Below, piece by piece: positions 9,305-17,372 of a stretch of 64,000 nucleotides of DNA. A model generated the notes under the pieces. It had not been told where the DNA came from. It did not search any database and saw only the letters and a list, made by a program, of their open reading frames with translations. Source of the DNA: Paracoccus alkanivorans (GTDB taxonomy: Bacteria > Pseudomonadota > Alphaproteobacteria > Rhodobacterales > Rhodobacteraceae). Location: the NCBI RefSeq assembly GCF_003697785.1, contig NZ_QOKZ01000011.1, positions 60,242-124,241 of the forward strand, written 5' to 3'. Position 1 is the first letter of the stretch, and each line of letters opens with the position of its first letter. A program made the translations under genes and the position numbers.

Positions 9305-11380
9305 TCAGCCATCCGCCTTGACCGGACCTTCAGGGCTGGGCAGGCTGTCCGGGAACAGCTCAAGATCCCGCTGCTCGTCCTCGGGCACATAGACCCGCTC
9401 GCGCATGATGCTGTCCTCGGCCCAGTTGAACATGAAGATCGGGGCGCCTTCCGGTATGTTCGCGAAGCGCTTGTTGACGATCAGCGCGCCGGGATAGACG
9501 GTCAGGCCGACGGTATAGACATTCCCGGTATAGGTCTTCTGAAAGCCCTTCATCAGCTCTACCCGCTCTTCACCGTCCCGGGTCCCGGCAAAGGCCCTGA
9601 GCGTATCGACCAGCTCTTCCTCGAAGGGCAGCAAGTCGAGTTCCCCCGCATCATTGGCCTGATGCCCCCATGTGCTGTGCTTGCCGAGCGGCGCGAGGCG
9701 GTCGGTATTCTGAACGACGGTGAACTGTTCGCCTTCGTTGCGCAGCAACAGCCAGTCGAACTTGCCCGCGGCCCGCAATCCATTGCGGTCATTGACGTTC
9801 TGCGAATTGAGGCTGGCCTTGATCCCGGCATCATTCAGCATCGCCAACACGGCTTCGCCAAGATTCTTGTCGGTCTGGTAATCGTTGGTGTTGGTAATGA
9901 CGATCTGCACATCTCCGCCACCGGCAACCCCGTCGGGGAAGTTGTAGAAGCCGTTCCCGTCGGTATCCTCGAGTCCCGCCGCCTCGAAATGGGCGCGGGC
10001 GCTTTCGACCGAATAGGGATAGAAGGCTGTCGAGGCGTCATCGTAGAAAAAGCTTCCCGGCATCAACCCGCCCGCATAGGGCGTGGTGAACGGCCCCTTG
10101 ACCAGCGCCTCGCCCAAACGCTGACGGTCCAGCGCCTGGCTGATTCCGATGCGGAAATCGCGGTTCCGGTTCAGCTCCCGCACCGCCTGCCCGCGCTCGT
10201 CCGGCTCTCCCGTCCCGTTCGCGGCAAGGTTCGGGATCAGCGTATAGCCGATGGTGCGCTGCGCAAAGGCCAGCCGCGCGGGTGCATCCTCTTCCGCCGA
10301 CTTGCGCAGGATCTCGACATAGTTCTCGGGTTGTTCGAGATTCGAGAAATCACCCGTCCCGGCAATCGCCTGAACATCCCGGTCGGCCCATGTCGAAAGG
10401 CGGTAATGAAGCTCATTCAGGTAGGGCAGCTGGTTGCCGTTCTCGTCCACCTTCCAGTAATAGGGATTGCGGCGCATGACGATGATGTCGTCGGACGCGT
10501 ATTTGACCGGAACCCATGCCCCCATCACCGGGAAGGCCAGCTTTTCCGGCGGAAAGGCGTTGCGGAAGCTCTGATAGCTTTCACCGCCATATTTGGGATG
10601 CTCCGGCTTCAGGACATGGCTGGGTCCCGGGCAGAAATTGCCATAGGCGAGCGCGTAAAGGACCGATTCCGGAAAGGCGGTATCGAAACTCATGGTAAAG
10701 GTGTAGTCGTCAACCACTTCCAGCCTGGCATCCCCGAAACTCGAGGGAGACGTCCCCACAACCGGCGTGACCGACGGATCCATGACGATATCGTTCCAGT
10801 AGAATTCGATATCCTTCGTGTCGAATGGATCGCCGTCCGACCATTTGGCCCCTTCGATCAGGTGAACCGTCAGGGTTTTTCCATCCTCGGACCATTCCCA
10901 GCCTTTCGCGAGATTGGGCAGGGGTTCCAGATCCTCGGGCTTGATCGTGAACAGTGGGCCGTTGCGCGTCAGGCACTCGTACATCGCGATGTCAATTCCG
11001 CCCCAGCCTTGCGATTGCCCGGCCCAGAAATTCCATCCTTCGGGACGGCCGCCAATCACATGGCGCATGACGCCACCGTAAACGCCGGGACCATCCGGCA
11101 TGTTGGCGGATGAGAAAACCAGCGGCTCTTTCGGCAGGCGCTCTTCGACGGGCGGCAATTTGCCAGTCTCGACAAATTCGCTGACAAAGGCAGGCTCGGA
11201 ATAGCTGTCCAGCGCGCGATACTGGAAAATCTCCGAGCGCTGCACCAGCACCGGATCGGTTTGCGCATCGAATTTCGGCGGTGCGGGCGGGGTTGTCGGT
11301 TCTACGAACTGCGCCATCGCGGCTGAAACGGACAGCCCGCCCGACAACGCCAAGATGGATACGGTGGTCAGAAACTTCAT
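9305..11380 (-). CDS. periplasmic solute-binding protein (SBP_bac_5 family), AgpA-like
   Basis: A 691-residue binding protein with a Sec signal peptide (MKFLTTVSILALSGGLSVSAAMA, cleavage expected before QF). It is longer than typical peptide-binding DppA proteins (about 530), as expected for the sugar-binding branch known from the rhizobial Agp alpha-galactoside system. It should capture oligosaccharide in the periplasm and deliver it to the two permeases. It is the first gene of the leftward operon, with a GGGAGGA ribosome site just before the ATG, and faces the MelR-like regulator across 161 bases. Ligand identity is inferred from melA and the other glycosidases. Confidence 0.88.
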   Translation of the reverse strand: MKFLTTVSILALSGGLSVSAAMAQFVEPTTPPAPPKFDAQTDPVLVQRSEIFQYRALDSYSEPAFVSEFVETGKLPPVEERLPKEPLVFSSANMPDGPGVYGGVMRHVIGGRPEGWNFWAGQSQGWGGIDIAMYECLTRNGPLFTIKPEDLEPLPNLAKGWEWSEDGKTLTVHLIEGAKWSDGDPFDTKDIEFYWNDIVMDPSVTPVVGTSPSSFGDARLEVVDDYTFTMSFDTAFPESVLYALAYGNFCPGPSHVLKPEHPKYGGESYQSFRNAFPPEKLAFPVMGAWVPVKYASDDIIVMRRNPYYWKVDENGNQLPYLNELHYRLSTWADRDVQAIAGTGDFSNLEQPENYVEILRKSAEEDAPARLAFAQRTIGYTLIPNLAANGTGEPDERGQAVRELNRNRDFRIGISQALDRQRLGEALVKGPFTTPYAGGLMPGSFFYDDASTAFYPYSVESARAHFEAAGLEDTDGNGFYNFPDGVAGGGDVQIVITNTNDYQTDKNLGEAVLAMLNDAGIKASLNSQNVNDRNGLRAAGKFDWLLLRNEGEQFTVVQNTDRLAPLGKHSTWGHQANDAGELDLLPFEEELVDTLRAFAGTRDGEERVELMKGFQKTYTGNVYTVGLTVYPGALIVNKRFANIPEGAPIFMFNWAEDSIMRERVYVPEDEQRDLELFPDSLPSPEGPVKADG

Positions 11381-11541
11381 GGTTCATCCTCCCCTGAGCC
11401 TTACGAGTGTTCTTCAGCCTCGGCCGGCTGTTCTCCCCGCCGGAAACCTATCCCGCCAAAGTTTTGACGACAGTCTCAAATCCTCATATTGTTTTCCGGG
11501 TTTCTCAGATTTCTTATTTGTCCTGCAATTCAGGGTGAGGC
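11381..11541. promoter_or_regulatory. divergent control region of the galactoside operon and its AraC regulator
   Basis: 161 bases separate two divergent starts. The stretch at about 11460-11525 is unusually A+T-rich for this DNA and is the likely promoter zone and activator site. I could not define operator half-sites by eye. Confidence 0.5.
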
Positions 11542-12447
11542 TTGAACGCAAAAAATACACATGCTGGCAATGGGTTGCGTCACGACAGGCGGTTCTATGA
11601 CGCGACGCGCGCTTTCGGAAGATTCGGGATGCGCTGTTTCAAGCCAATCACGATGAAGGAACCCCACTGGCATGGCCATGTCGAGGCGAACCTGATTTCC
11701 GGCGCCGCCATGACCTATTTCTTCGATGATCGCGAGATCGTCGTGCCCGAAAACCGCCTGGTGATCTTCTGGGCCGGGATTCCCCATCAGTTGACCAGGG
11801 TCCACCCGACCGGAAACGGGCCGATGCAACTGAACAATATCTATGTCCCGGCGGATGCGTTCCTGTTCCTGCCGCATATCGGGCAGTTGCAGGCTTCGCT
11901 CTTGTCGGGGGGCATGGCGATGCTGCCCGCGCCGCTTTGCACGAAAGAGACCATAGCGGGCTGGTATGCCGATTACCGTAGCAATGATTTCGAGCGGCTG
12001 GAGGTGGTCAAGATGGAACTCAACGCCATGCTTCGCCGGGCGCAGACGCAGGAAATCACCTATCTGGCAGAGCCGTTCACCCGGTTCGAGAAAGGCAGGA
12101 TACTCGGCTCGGCACATGTCCACCATGTCGTCGCCATGGTCCGCTTTATTCTGGAAAATCTTTCCGAACCGATGAGCAATGCCGATGTGGCCGCAGTCAC
12201 GGGGCTGCACGAGAATTACGCGGCAACGCTGTTCTCGAAAATCATGCGGGTTCCGATAAAGCGTTTCACCATCCGGATGCGCCTGCTGCGCGCAAGGGCG
12301 CAGCTTATCGAAAACAGCACCGCCATCAGCCAGATCGTGCAGAATTGCGGTTTTTCCTCGGTCAGCCAGTTCTATGACCATTTCAGGCAGGCCTATGGCA
12401 CCTCACCCGACAGGCTGCGCCAGCATTACAAGAATAACCGGATCTGA
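11542..12447 (+). CDS. MelR-like AraC-family transcriptional regulator
   Basis: A 301-residue AraC protein. The N-terminal cupin-like sensor carries HWHGHVEANL near 43 and IFWAGIPHQL near 75, closely matching the corresponding part of E. coli MelR as remembered. The C-terminal part (about 195-298) has two helix-turn-helix units, the second ending SSVSQFYDHFRQAYGTSP. MelR activates melibiose genes with melibiose as inducer, and this gene is divergent from an operon containing melA. The start used is a TTG shortly after a GGGTGAGG stretch; an ATG 88 bases later would remove N-terminal residues that align with MelR, so the longer form is preferred. Confidence 0.88.
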   Translation: MNAKNTHAGNGLRHDRRFYDATRAFGRFGMRCFKPITMKEPHWHGHVEANLISGAAMTYFFDDREIVVPENRLVIFWAGIPHQLTRVHPTGNGPMQLNNIYVPADAFLFLPHIGQLQASLLSGGMAMLPAPLCTKETIAGWYADYRSNDFERLEVVKMELNAMLRRAQTQEITYLAEPFTRFEKGRILGSAHVHHVVAMVRFILENLSEPMSNADVAAVTGLHENYAATLFSKIMRVPIKRFTIRMRLLRARAQLIENSTAISQIVQNCGFSSVSQFYDHFRQAYGTSPDRLRQHYKNNRI

Positions 12448-12562
12448 ACCGCGCCGGTGCCGTGATCAAAGCCAGAGGCAAAGCGGCGGCCCCGGCCCCG
12501 TCCTGCGTCCCGGGCTTGCGGCCAGCAATGCGCTTATTCACAGGACGACCGGGATCCGCAAT

Positions 12563-13585
12563 TCAACTGGATGCAGTGTTCGTCGAGCTGCCGTCCCCGG
12601 CCGCCGCGATAACGGGCGTCTCATAGTGAAGCGGCGCCTTCATCAGAAAGACGTTGTAGAGCGGTTTCCACCGGGACATCGTGAAGCTGACCGCATCGTC
12701 AAGCGCGTCGCCCGGCACGATAAAAGGGGCATAGAGGCCAGGGTAATCACGTGCCTGCGCCACTGTCTGGGGTTTGCTCCAGGGGCCGGTGAGTTCGTCG
12801 GCCATGCGCAGCACGATCGCTGCCTGAACCTCGTCGAGATACATCATCAGCCATCGGCGGTGCGTCTCGCTCCACGCAACCGAAAGCTCGCCTGCCGGTG
12901 CCGGCACGACAGCCGCCGCAGCACGGTGATCCGGCACCCAACCGCTGCCGTCCCAATAGCGGTAGGCGGCAGGATCGAATATCGCATCCCGCCCGACACG
13001 CCGCAGCCGGACCTCGCCAAAGCGCCCTGCGGGGATACCGAAGCTGTAGATCATCCCGCCCAGGTCCACGAAGGCCACCTGCTCGAAACCCACGCCATTC
13101 GGCCAGACGGCAGCCGGCGATCTGTGCCAGGTCCACCCGTCATCGTCGGAATAGGCAAGGCCGGACCTCCGGACGAGCCAGCGGCCGTTCGAGGTCCACA
13201 TCCGCACCGACATGTAATGCAGCACCATCCGGTCGCCAAGCGAGATGCCGTTGGTGGGGATCACGGTCCATTCGAAGCCGGGAAGCTTGGCGGAGCCTAT
13301 GAGTTCCTTCGCGCTGCCATCCGGCCCCTCGATCATCTGCGCGAAGTCGAAGGACCCGGGCGGCTCTGTGATCCGTGCCATCGTGCTGCTGCGCCATGCG
13401 CCGCCATCAGCTCCAAAGGTATCCCCGAATACCATGTAAAGCGCACCCTTGTGACGGAACATATGGCCAAGATCGGTGCCGTGGACGTTCCAGCGATCGG
13501 TCCTGTTGGCCGAATTCGGACCGGTCAGTTGCCGCACCACCTCGGCCGCGCCGACACGGAGGTCCGGCACGCCGGACCTGTCCAT
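12563..13585 (-). CDS. DUF4185 domain protein, possible GH183-like glycosidase
   Basis: About 340 residues. The diagnostic DUF4185 stretch is RTDRWNVHGTDLG followed by VFGDTFG within the first 70 residues, and further propeller-like repeats with SDDDGWTW and WSKPQTV follow. Members of DUF4185 have been shown to be endo-D-arabinanases (family GH183), so a polysaccharide or glycoside hydrolase fold is likely; activity here is unproven. No signal peptide is visible, so the protein looks cytoplasmic, unlike secreted arabinanases. The start is unclear: the frame stays open to 13834, the ATG of MDRSG is the nearest to the domain, and an AGGAAGGGG site with an ATG about 35 bases upstream is out of frame. 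It is convergent with the MelR-like gene. Confidence 0.7.
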   Translation of the reverse strand: MDRSGVPDLRVGAAEVVRQLTGPNSANRTDRWNVHGTDLGHMFRHKGALYMVFGDTFGADGGAWRSSTMARITEPPGSFDFAQMIEGPDGSAKELIGSAKLPGFEWTVIPTNGISLGDRMVLHYMSVRMWTSNGRWLVRRSGLAYSDDDGWTWHRSPAAVWPNGVGFEQVAFVDLGGMIYSFGIPAGRFGEVRLRRVGRDAIFDPAAYRYWDGSGWVPDHRAAAAVVPAPAGELSVAWSETHRRWLMMYLDEVQAAIVLRMADELTGPWSKPQTVAQARDYPGLYAPFIVPGDALDDAVSFTMSRWKPLYNVFLMKAPLHYETPVIAAAGDGSSTNTASS

Positions 13586-14022
13586 GGGCGCAGGTTTCAC
13601 TGTATCAAGCGCAACGTTTCCATCGCCCCTTCCTGAATATCCAGCCTCGCAGAATCCAGAGCGCAGAACAGAAACACGCCGCCCCCGACCGAAGTTCCAA
13701 TGGCTGCGAGCTGCTGACTTACAGCGCCGGGATTTCATGCTATTCTCGCGCGATCTGTCTGATGTCAGGGGGTGCCATGCCTGTCCGTTACCCCTGTGCC
13801 GTGAAACTGGGCCAGAGTTCCGGGATTCCTGCATCGGTCCCGGGAACCGCGGTGATGCCGCATCATCCCGTCAGGAATGAAATCAGGCCGTGGTTCCGGT
13901 CGTCCGGTTCCTTCATGGACAGGTTTTTCCCCACAAGACGACAAATGCCGGCTGCCCGTCCTGTCCACCGAAAGCCGCGCAGATCGGGAAACGACGAAAC
14001 CAACCGAAGGGAGCCATCAAAG
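13586..14022. other. intergenic region between the DUF4185 and cyclase genes
   Basis: About 440 bases with no convincing gene. The DUF4185 frame remains open over the first 250 bases but shows no domain similarity. The remainder should hold the promoters of the two divergent genes. No repeat or terminator was found. Confidence 0.4.
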
Positions 14023-14838
14023 ATGTGTAACGCCTGCCTTATCGACAGCGTCCGTGAATCCGCCCTGTCACGGCGGGATTTCTTCCGCCGGTCCGCCGCG
14101 GCCGGGCTTGCCGCCACCGCCGCCGGAACCCTTGCCGCCCGCCCTGCCCTTGCGCAGTCGAGCGGCAAGGTGGTGGATCTGACCTACACGCTTACCCCTG
14201 AATTCCCCACCTTCGACGGAAAGCCCGGGATTTCCCTCGATCCCGACAAGGACTATGCCGCCGATGGCTACAAGATATGGAAGGTCAGCTTCTTCGAGCA
14301 TTCCGGCACCCATGTCGACGCGCCGATGCATTTTGCCGAAGGCGGCCTGTCGGTCGACAATCTCACCGCCGAGAGCCTGATATGCCCGCTCTGCATCATC
14401 GATCTCAAGGCCAAGGCCGCCGAGGATCCCAATGCCATGGTGGAGCCCGAAGATATCGAGAACTGGATTTCGGATAATGGCGACATCCCCGAGGGGGCCT
14501 GCGTGGCGATGAATTCAGGCTGGGGCGCAAAGATGGGCGATGCGTCTTTCCGCAATGACCCGGAGGGCAATTTCGCCTTTCCCGGTTTCGCCAAATCTGC
14601 CACCGACATGCTGCTCGGCATGGGCGTGGCCTCGATCGGGGTGGATACTCTGTCGCTCGACCCGGGCAATTCGGCCGATTTCGCGGTGCATTACTCCTGG
14701 CTGCCCGCCGGTCGCTACGGGATCGAGAACCTCGCCAATCTCGACGGGCTTCCCGCTAGCGGGGCGACAATCTTCGTCGGAGCCCCCAAGCACGCAAACG
14801 GCACAGGCGGCCCGGCCCGCATCATGGCGGTGTTGTGA
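14023..14838 (+). CDS. Tat-exported cyclase family protein (kynurenine-formamidase-like hydrolase)
   Basis: A 271-residue member of the metal-dependent cyclase/formamidase family. The metal-binding signature HSGTHVDAPMHF is at 93-104. A twin-arginine signal is clear: SRRDFF at 16-21 followed by a hydrophobic stretch and an AxA cleavage site near 44, so the enzyme should fold with its metal and then reach the periplasm. The opening MCNACLIDSV is a form I recall for this subgroup. The start is the ATG after GAAGGGAG; the frame is open far upstream but without family character. It stands alone. Substrate is unknown: family members hydrolyse N-formylkynurenine, isatin or similar amides. Confidence 0.85.
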   Translation: MCNACLIDSVRESALSRRDFFRRSAAAGLAATAAGTLAARPALAQSSGKVVDLTYTLTPEFPTFDGKPGISLDPDKDYAADGYKIWKVSFFEHSGTHVDAPMHFAEGGLSVDNLTAESLICPLCIIDLKAKAAEDPNAMVEPEDIENWISDNGDIPEGACVAMNSGWGAKMGDASFRNDPEGNFAFPGFAKSATDMLLGMGVASIGVDTLSLDPGNSADFAVHYSWLPAGRYGIENLANLDGLPASGATIFVGAPKHANGTGGPARIMAVL

Positions 14839-15082
14839 CGGCGCCCGGATATATGACGGAGCATGACCAGCCCCTCCGGTTCGGAATGGCTATTCGGCAT
14901 AACCCGGAAACAGCGCAAGAGCCCGGTTAACCGACAGCATCGACGCATCATCAAGATGACCGCAGGCAGGTCCATCAATGAACTCAGGAGGGGAAGCGCG
15001 GCAATGTCCGACGACCGGAACCATGCGTTTCTGTCAAATGCCATAGCCGCCGTATTAGTCCCATTCATTCAGGCAGGAGGAC

Positions 15083-15457
15083 TTAGCCGCCATCCACCTG
15101 CCGCGAGACGAACCATTGCGTCCCATCCGGTGCCCGTATTCCTCCACGCCGGTCGCCGTCGCCCTTCTCCATCATCGGCTGGATCACCTCGGCACCGGCC
15201 TCAATGGCGCGGTCGAAGGCGGCGTCGGGATCGGAAAGATAGAGATGCAGCATGGCAGGGGGCCCATCCGCCTCGCCCATCATCAGAACGGTATCGCCGA
15301 TCCGGCACTCGGCATGCATGATGCCGTTGTCATTGCCAGGGATGATCCTGAGACGGGTTGCCCCGAACACGGTCTCGCAAAAGGTCAGCGCTGCCTCCGC
15401 ATCCCTGACCAGCAGGTAGGGAGCCAGATCGGTGTAGCCATGGGGTTTATAGGACAT
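15083..15457 (-). CDS. VOC (glyoxalase/bleomycin-resistance fold) protein, PhnB-like
   Basis: A 124-residue vicinal-oxygen-chelate protein starting MSYKPHGYTDLAPYLLVRD, with the paired beta-alpha-beta-beta-beta units typical of the family (FYETVFG-like FCETVFGA near 27; DPDGTQW-like APDGTQWFV near the end). Proteins with this opening resemble PhnB-type members that are mostly uncharacterised. It is flanked by gene-poor stretches and not obviously in an operon. Confidence 0.8.
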   Translation of the reverse strand: MSYKPHGYTDLAPYLLVRDAEAALTFCETVFGATRLRIIPGNDNGIMHAECRIGDTVLMMGEADGPPAMLHLYLSDPDAAFDRAIEAGAEVIQPMMEKGDGDRRGGIRAPDGTQWFVSRQVDGG

Positions 15458-15710
15458 GGATCAACACTGATCCGTGCACGCCCATGCGTCAAGCTGTCAT
15501 TGGAGCATGAGAGTTGCGTTCCGCAGCAACTGCCCCGCACAGCTAAGGACCATGACGGCGGTCCGCATCCTGGGCCGAACCTCCAATCAGTGGGCAACTG
15601 GGACATTATGCGGCAAGCCCGTCCGAGCACGAACCATCGCGTTCTGCTGCGGCGCGTATGTATGACAGCTTCAACGGCTGGATATTCCGGCAGTCCGATA
15701 TGCCGATTGT

Positions 15711-16172
15711 TCAGCCGATCAGGTCGATGCGCAGTGGAAACGCGCCCTTCACCAGCAAAGGCTCGACGCCGCCTTCGATATGTCCAAGGCGGATCAGGTC
15801 GCCGCGATAGCGGTAGTCGTCATGAAAGAACGCCAGGTTGCCCCAGCCACGGAAATAGCACAGATCCCCGGGCGCTTCGTCATCGTAATCGACCAACCCG
15901 CCCTCATCCAGCCGGCGCGGAAGATGGGCCAGTTTCTCGTTGGTCGAGAAATCCTCGATGGTCAGATCCAGCGGCAGCATCGAAATAAGATCGCGCGTGG
16001 TCGGGTTGTCCTGCAACAGACAGGTGAAGCCCTGATCGGCAAAGATGCAGCGAATGCGCATGGCGTTACCTCCTGATTTTGCATGCAGATGGCGTGGCAA
16101 GGCGAGGGTGGCGATGGCACCTGCAAGAACAGCACGGCGCGGCAGAGTAAAGCGTGATGGCTTATGTCTCAT
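15711..16172 (-). CDS. exported cyclophilin-like fold protein
   Basis: A 153-residue protein. Residues about 38-150 (MRIRCIFADQ, LPLDLTIEDF, GDLCYFRGWGNLAFF) match the small bacterial cyclophilin-like fold family, which lacks shown prolyl isomerase activity. The N-terminus (LPRRAVLAGAIATLALPRHLHA) looks like a Tat signal with RR at 12-13. It follows the hydrolase gene on the same strand after 105 bases that contain a G+C-rich hairpin, so it is probably the last gene of the LysR-controlled MFS/hydrolase operon. Function is unknown. Confidence 0.75.
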   Translation of the reverse strand: MRHKPSRFTLPRRAVLAGAIATLALPRHLHAKSGGNAMRIRCIFADQGFTCLLQDNPTTRDLISMLPLDLTIEDFSTNEKLAHLPRRLDEGGLVDYDDEAPGDLCYFRGWGNLAFFHDDYRYRGDLIRLGHIEGGVEPLLVKGAFPLRIDLIG

Positions 16173-16236
16173 GGTTCGGTCGTTTTATCAGCCGGGCTAT
16201 GACCTGTCCGATCAACAGCCCTTGTGGAGTCTGTGC

Positions 16237-16266
16237 CGCCCCGCCCCGGAAACCTGGGGCGGGGCG
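16237..16266 (-). other. G+C-rich intercistronic stem-loop
   Basis: CGCCCCGCCCC at 16237-16247 pairs with GGGGCGGGGCG at 16256-16266 around an eight-base loop. It lies between the hydrolase stop and the cyclophilin-like start in their shared transcript. No U-tract follows, so it is more likely an mRNA-stability or attenuating hairpin than a simple terminator. Confidence 0.5.
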
Positions 16267-16277
16267 GGCCTGTTCCA

Positions 16278-17372
16278 TCAGACGAGCGCATCGCCAAAGA
16301 AGCTTTCAATGCGGTCGAAGGGGATCACATCCATCTTGTCATAGAGATCGGTGTGACTGGCGCCCGGGATGATCATCAGCTCCTTCGGCTCGGCGGCTGC
16401 CTCATAGGCGGTTTCGCTGAAATAGCGCGAATGGGCATTCTCTCCATGGATGAACAGGACCGGACGCGGCGCGATTTCCGCGATATAGCTGAGGATCGGC
16501 ATGTTCATAAAGGACAGCGGCGTGGTCTGTGTCCAGGCATTGCCCGAATTGACCGCGCGCGCATGATAGCCGCGCGGCGTCATGTAATAGTCGTGGTAAT
16601 CGACCAGGAACTGGGCCTCGCCGCCTTTCAGCTCATTATAGGGTGGCTGGTAGGCCGGAGTGCCGTTTTCGGCATCCGCCCAACGCTGGCGGCTCAGTTG
16701 TTCCAGTGTCTGTGTGCGCTGCTCAAGGCTGATGCTGTCGTTATAGCCCTTCGACATGACGCGGGTCATGTCATACATGGTGCTGGCCACAACCGCCTTG
16801 ACGCGCTTGTCCGCCGCCACCGCATTGAGAGCCATGCCACCCCAGCCACAGATGCCGATGACGCCGATCCGCTCGCGGTCAACGCGCTCGTGCAGGCCAA
16901 GATAATCCACCGCCGCCATGAAATCCTCGGTATTGATGTCCGGCGAGGCGACGTTGCGCGGCTCGCCACCACTTTCGCCGGTAAAGGACGGATCGAAAGC
17001 CAGCGCGACAAAACCGCGCTCGGCCATGGTCTGGGCATAGAGGCCCGATGACTGTTCCTTGACGGCGCCGAACGGGCCGCCGACGGCAAGCGCCGGCAGG
17101 CGATCACCGGCGCGGTTCCTCGGCAGATAGAGATCGCCGGCCAATGTGATCCCATATCGGTTGGTGAAGCGGATCTTCTCGTGATCTACCTGATCGCTCT
17201 TGGGGAAAACCTTGTCCCAATCCTGTGTCATGGTGCGGGCCTTTGCTGTTGAAATACTGATCGTTGAAGCCATGCCAAAGGCAGCAATACCGGCGCCGGT
17301 CATCTTCAGCAGCGCGCGGCGGCGGAAATGCATTCCGGCTCTCTGCCCTTCGGTCTTGTCGTGGTTGGTCAT
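16278..17372 (-). CDS. Tat-exported alpha/beta hydrolase with cysteine nucleophile (dienelactone-hydrolase-like)
   Basis: A 364-residue alpha/beta hydrolase taken from its own ATG (MTNHDK), which has GGAGAAAG directly upstream. A Tat signal begins with FRRRALLK (RR near 17-19) and ends near AKA at 43-45. The nucleophile elbow is GICGWGG with Cys175 instead of Ser, as in dienelactone hydrolases; the likely His is in PGASHTDLY near 335, and the usual Asp position reads HGENAH, so the acid residue is uncertain. As the DNA stands, the frame is also continuous with the upstream MFS gene. Substrate unknown; the partner efflux pump and LysR regulator suggest detoxification. Confidence 0.82.
   Translation of the reverse strand: MTNHDKTEGQRAGMHFRRRALLKMTGAGIAAFGMASTISISTAKARTMTQDWDKVFPKSDQVDHEKIRFTNRYGITLAGDLYLPRNRAGDRLPALAVGGPFGAVKEQSSGLYAQTMAERGFVALAFDPSFTGESGGEPRNVASPDINTEDFMAAVDYLGLHERVDRERIGVIGICGWGGMALNAVAADKRVKAVVASTMYDMTRVMSKGYNDSISLEQRTQTLEQLSRQRWADAENGTPAYQPPYNELKGGEAQFLVDYHDYYMTPRGYHARAVNSGNAWTQTTPLSFMNMPILSYIAEIAPRPVLFIHGENAHSRYFSETAYEAAAEPKELMIIPGASHTDLYDKMDVIPFDRIESFFGDALV

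Noticed and set aside
9263..11113. 616-codon plus-strand open frame opposite the solute-binding protein
   Set aside because: No domain character, and it lies entirely within a gene with a signal peptide and a family match on the other strand.
14715..15068. Minus-strand open frame overlapping the end of the cyclase gene
   Set aside because: It overlaps a well-supported gene and I could not recognise a protein; transposase remnant was considered without evidence.
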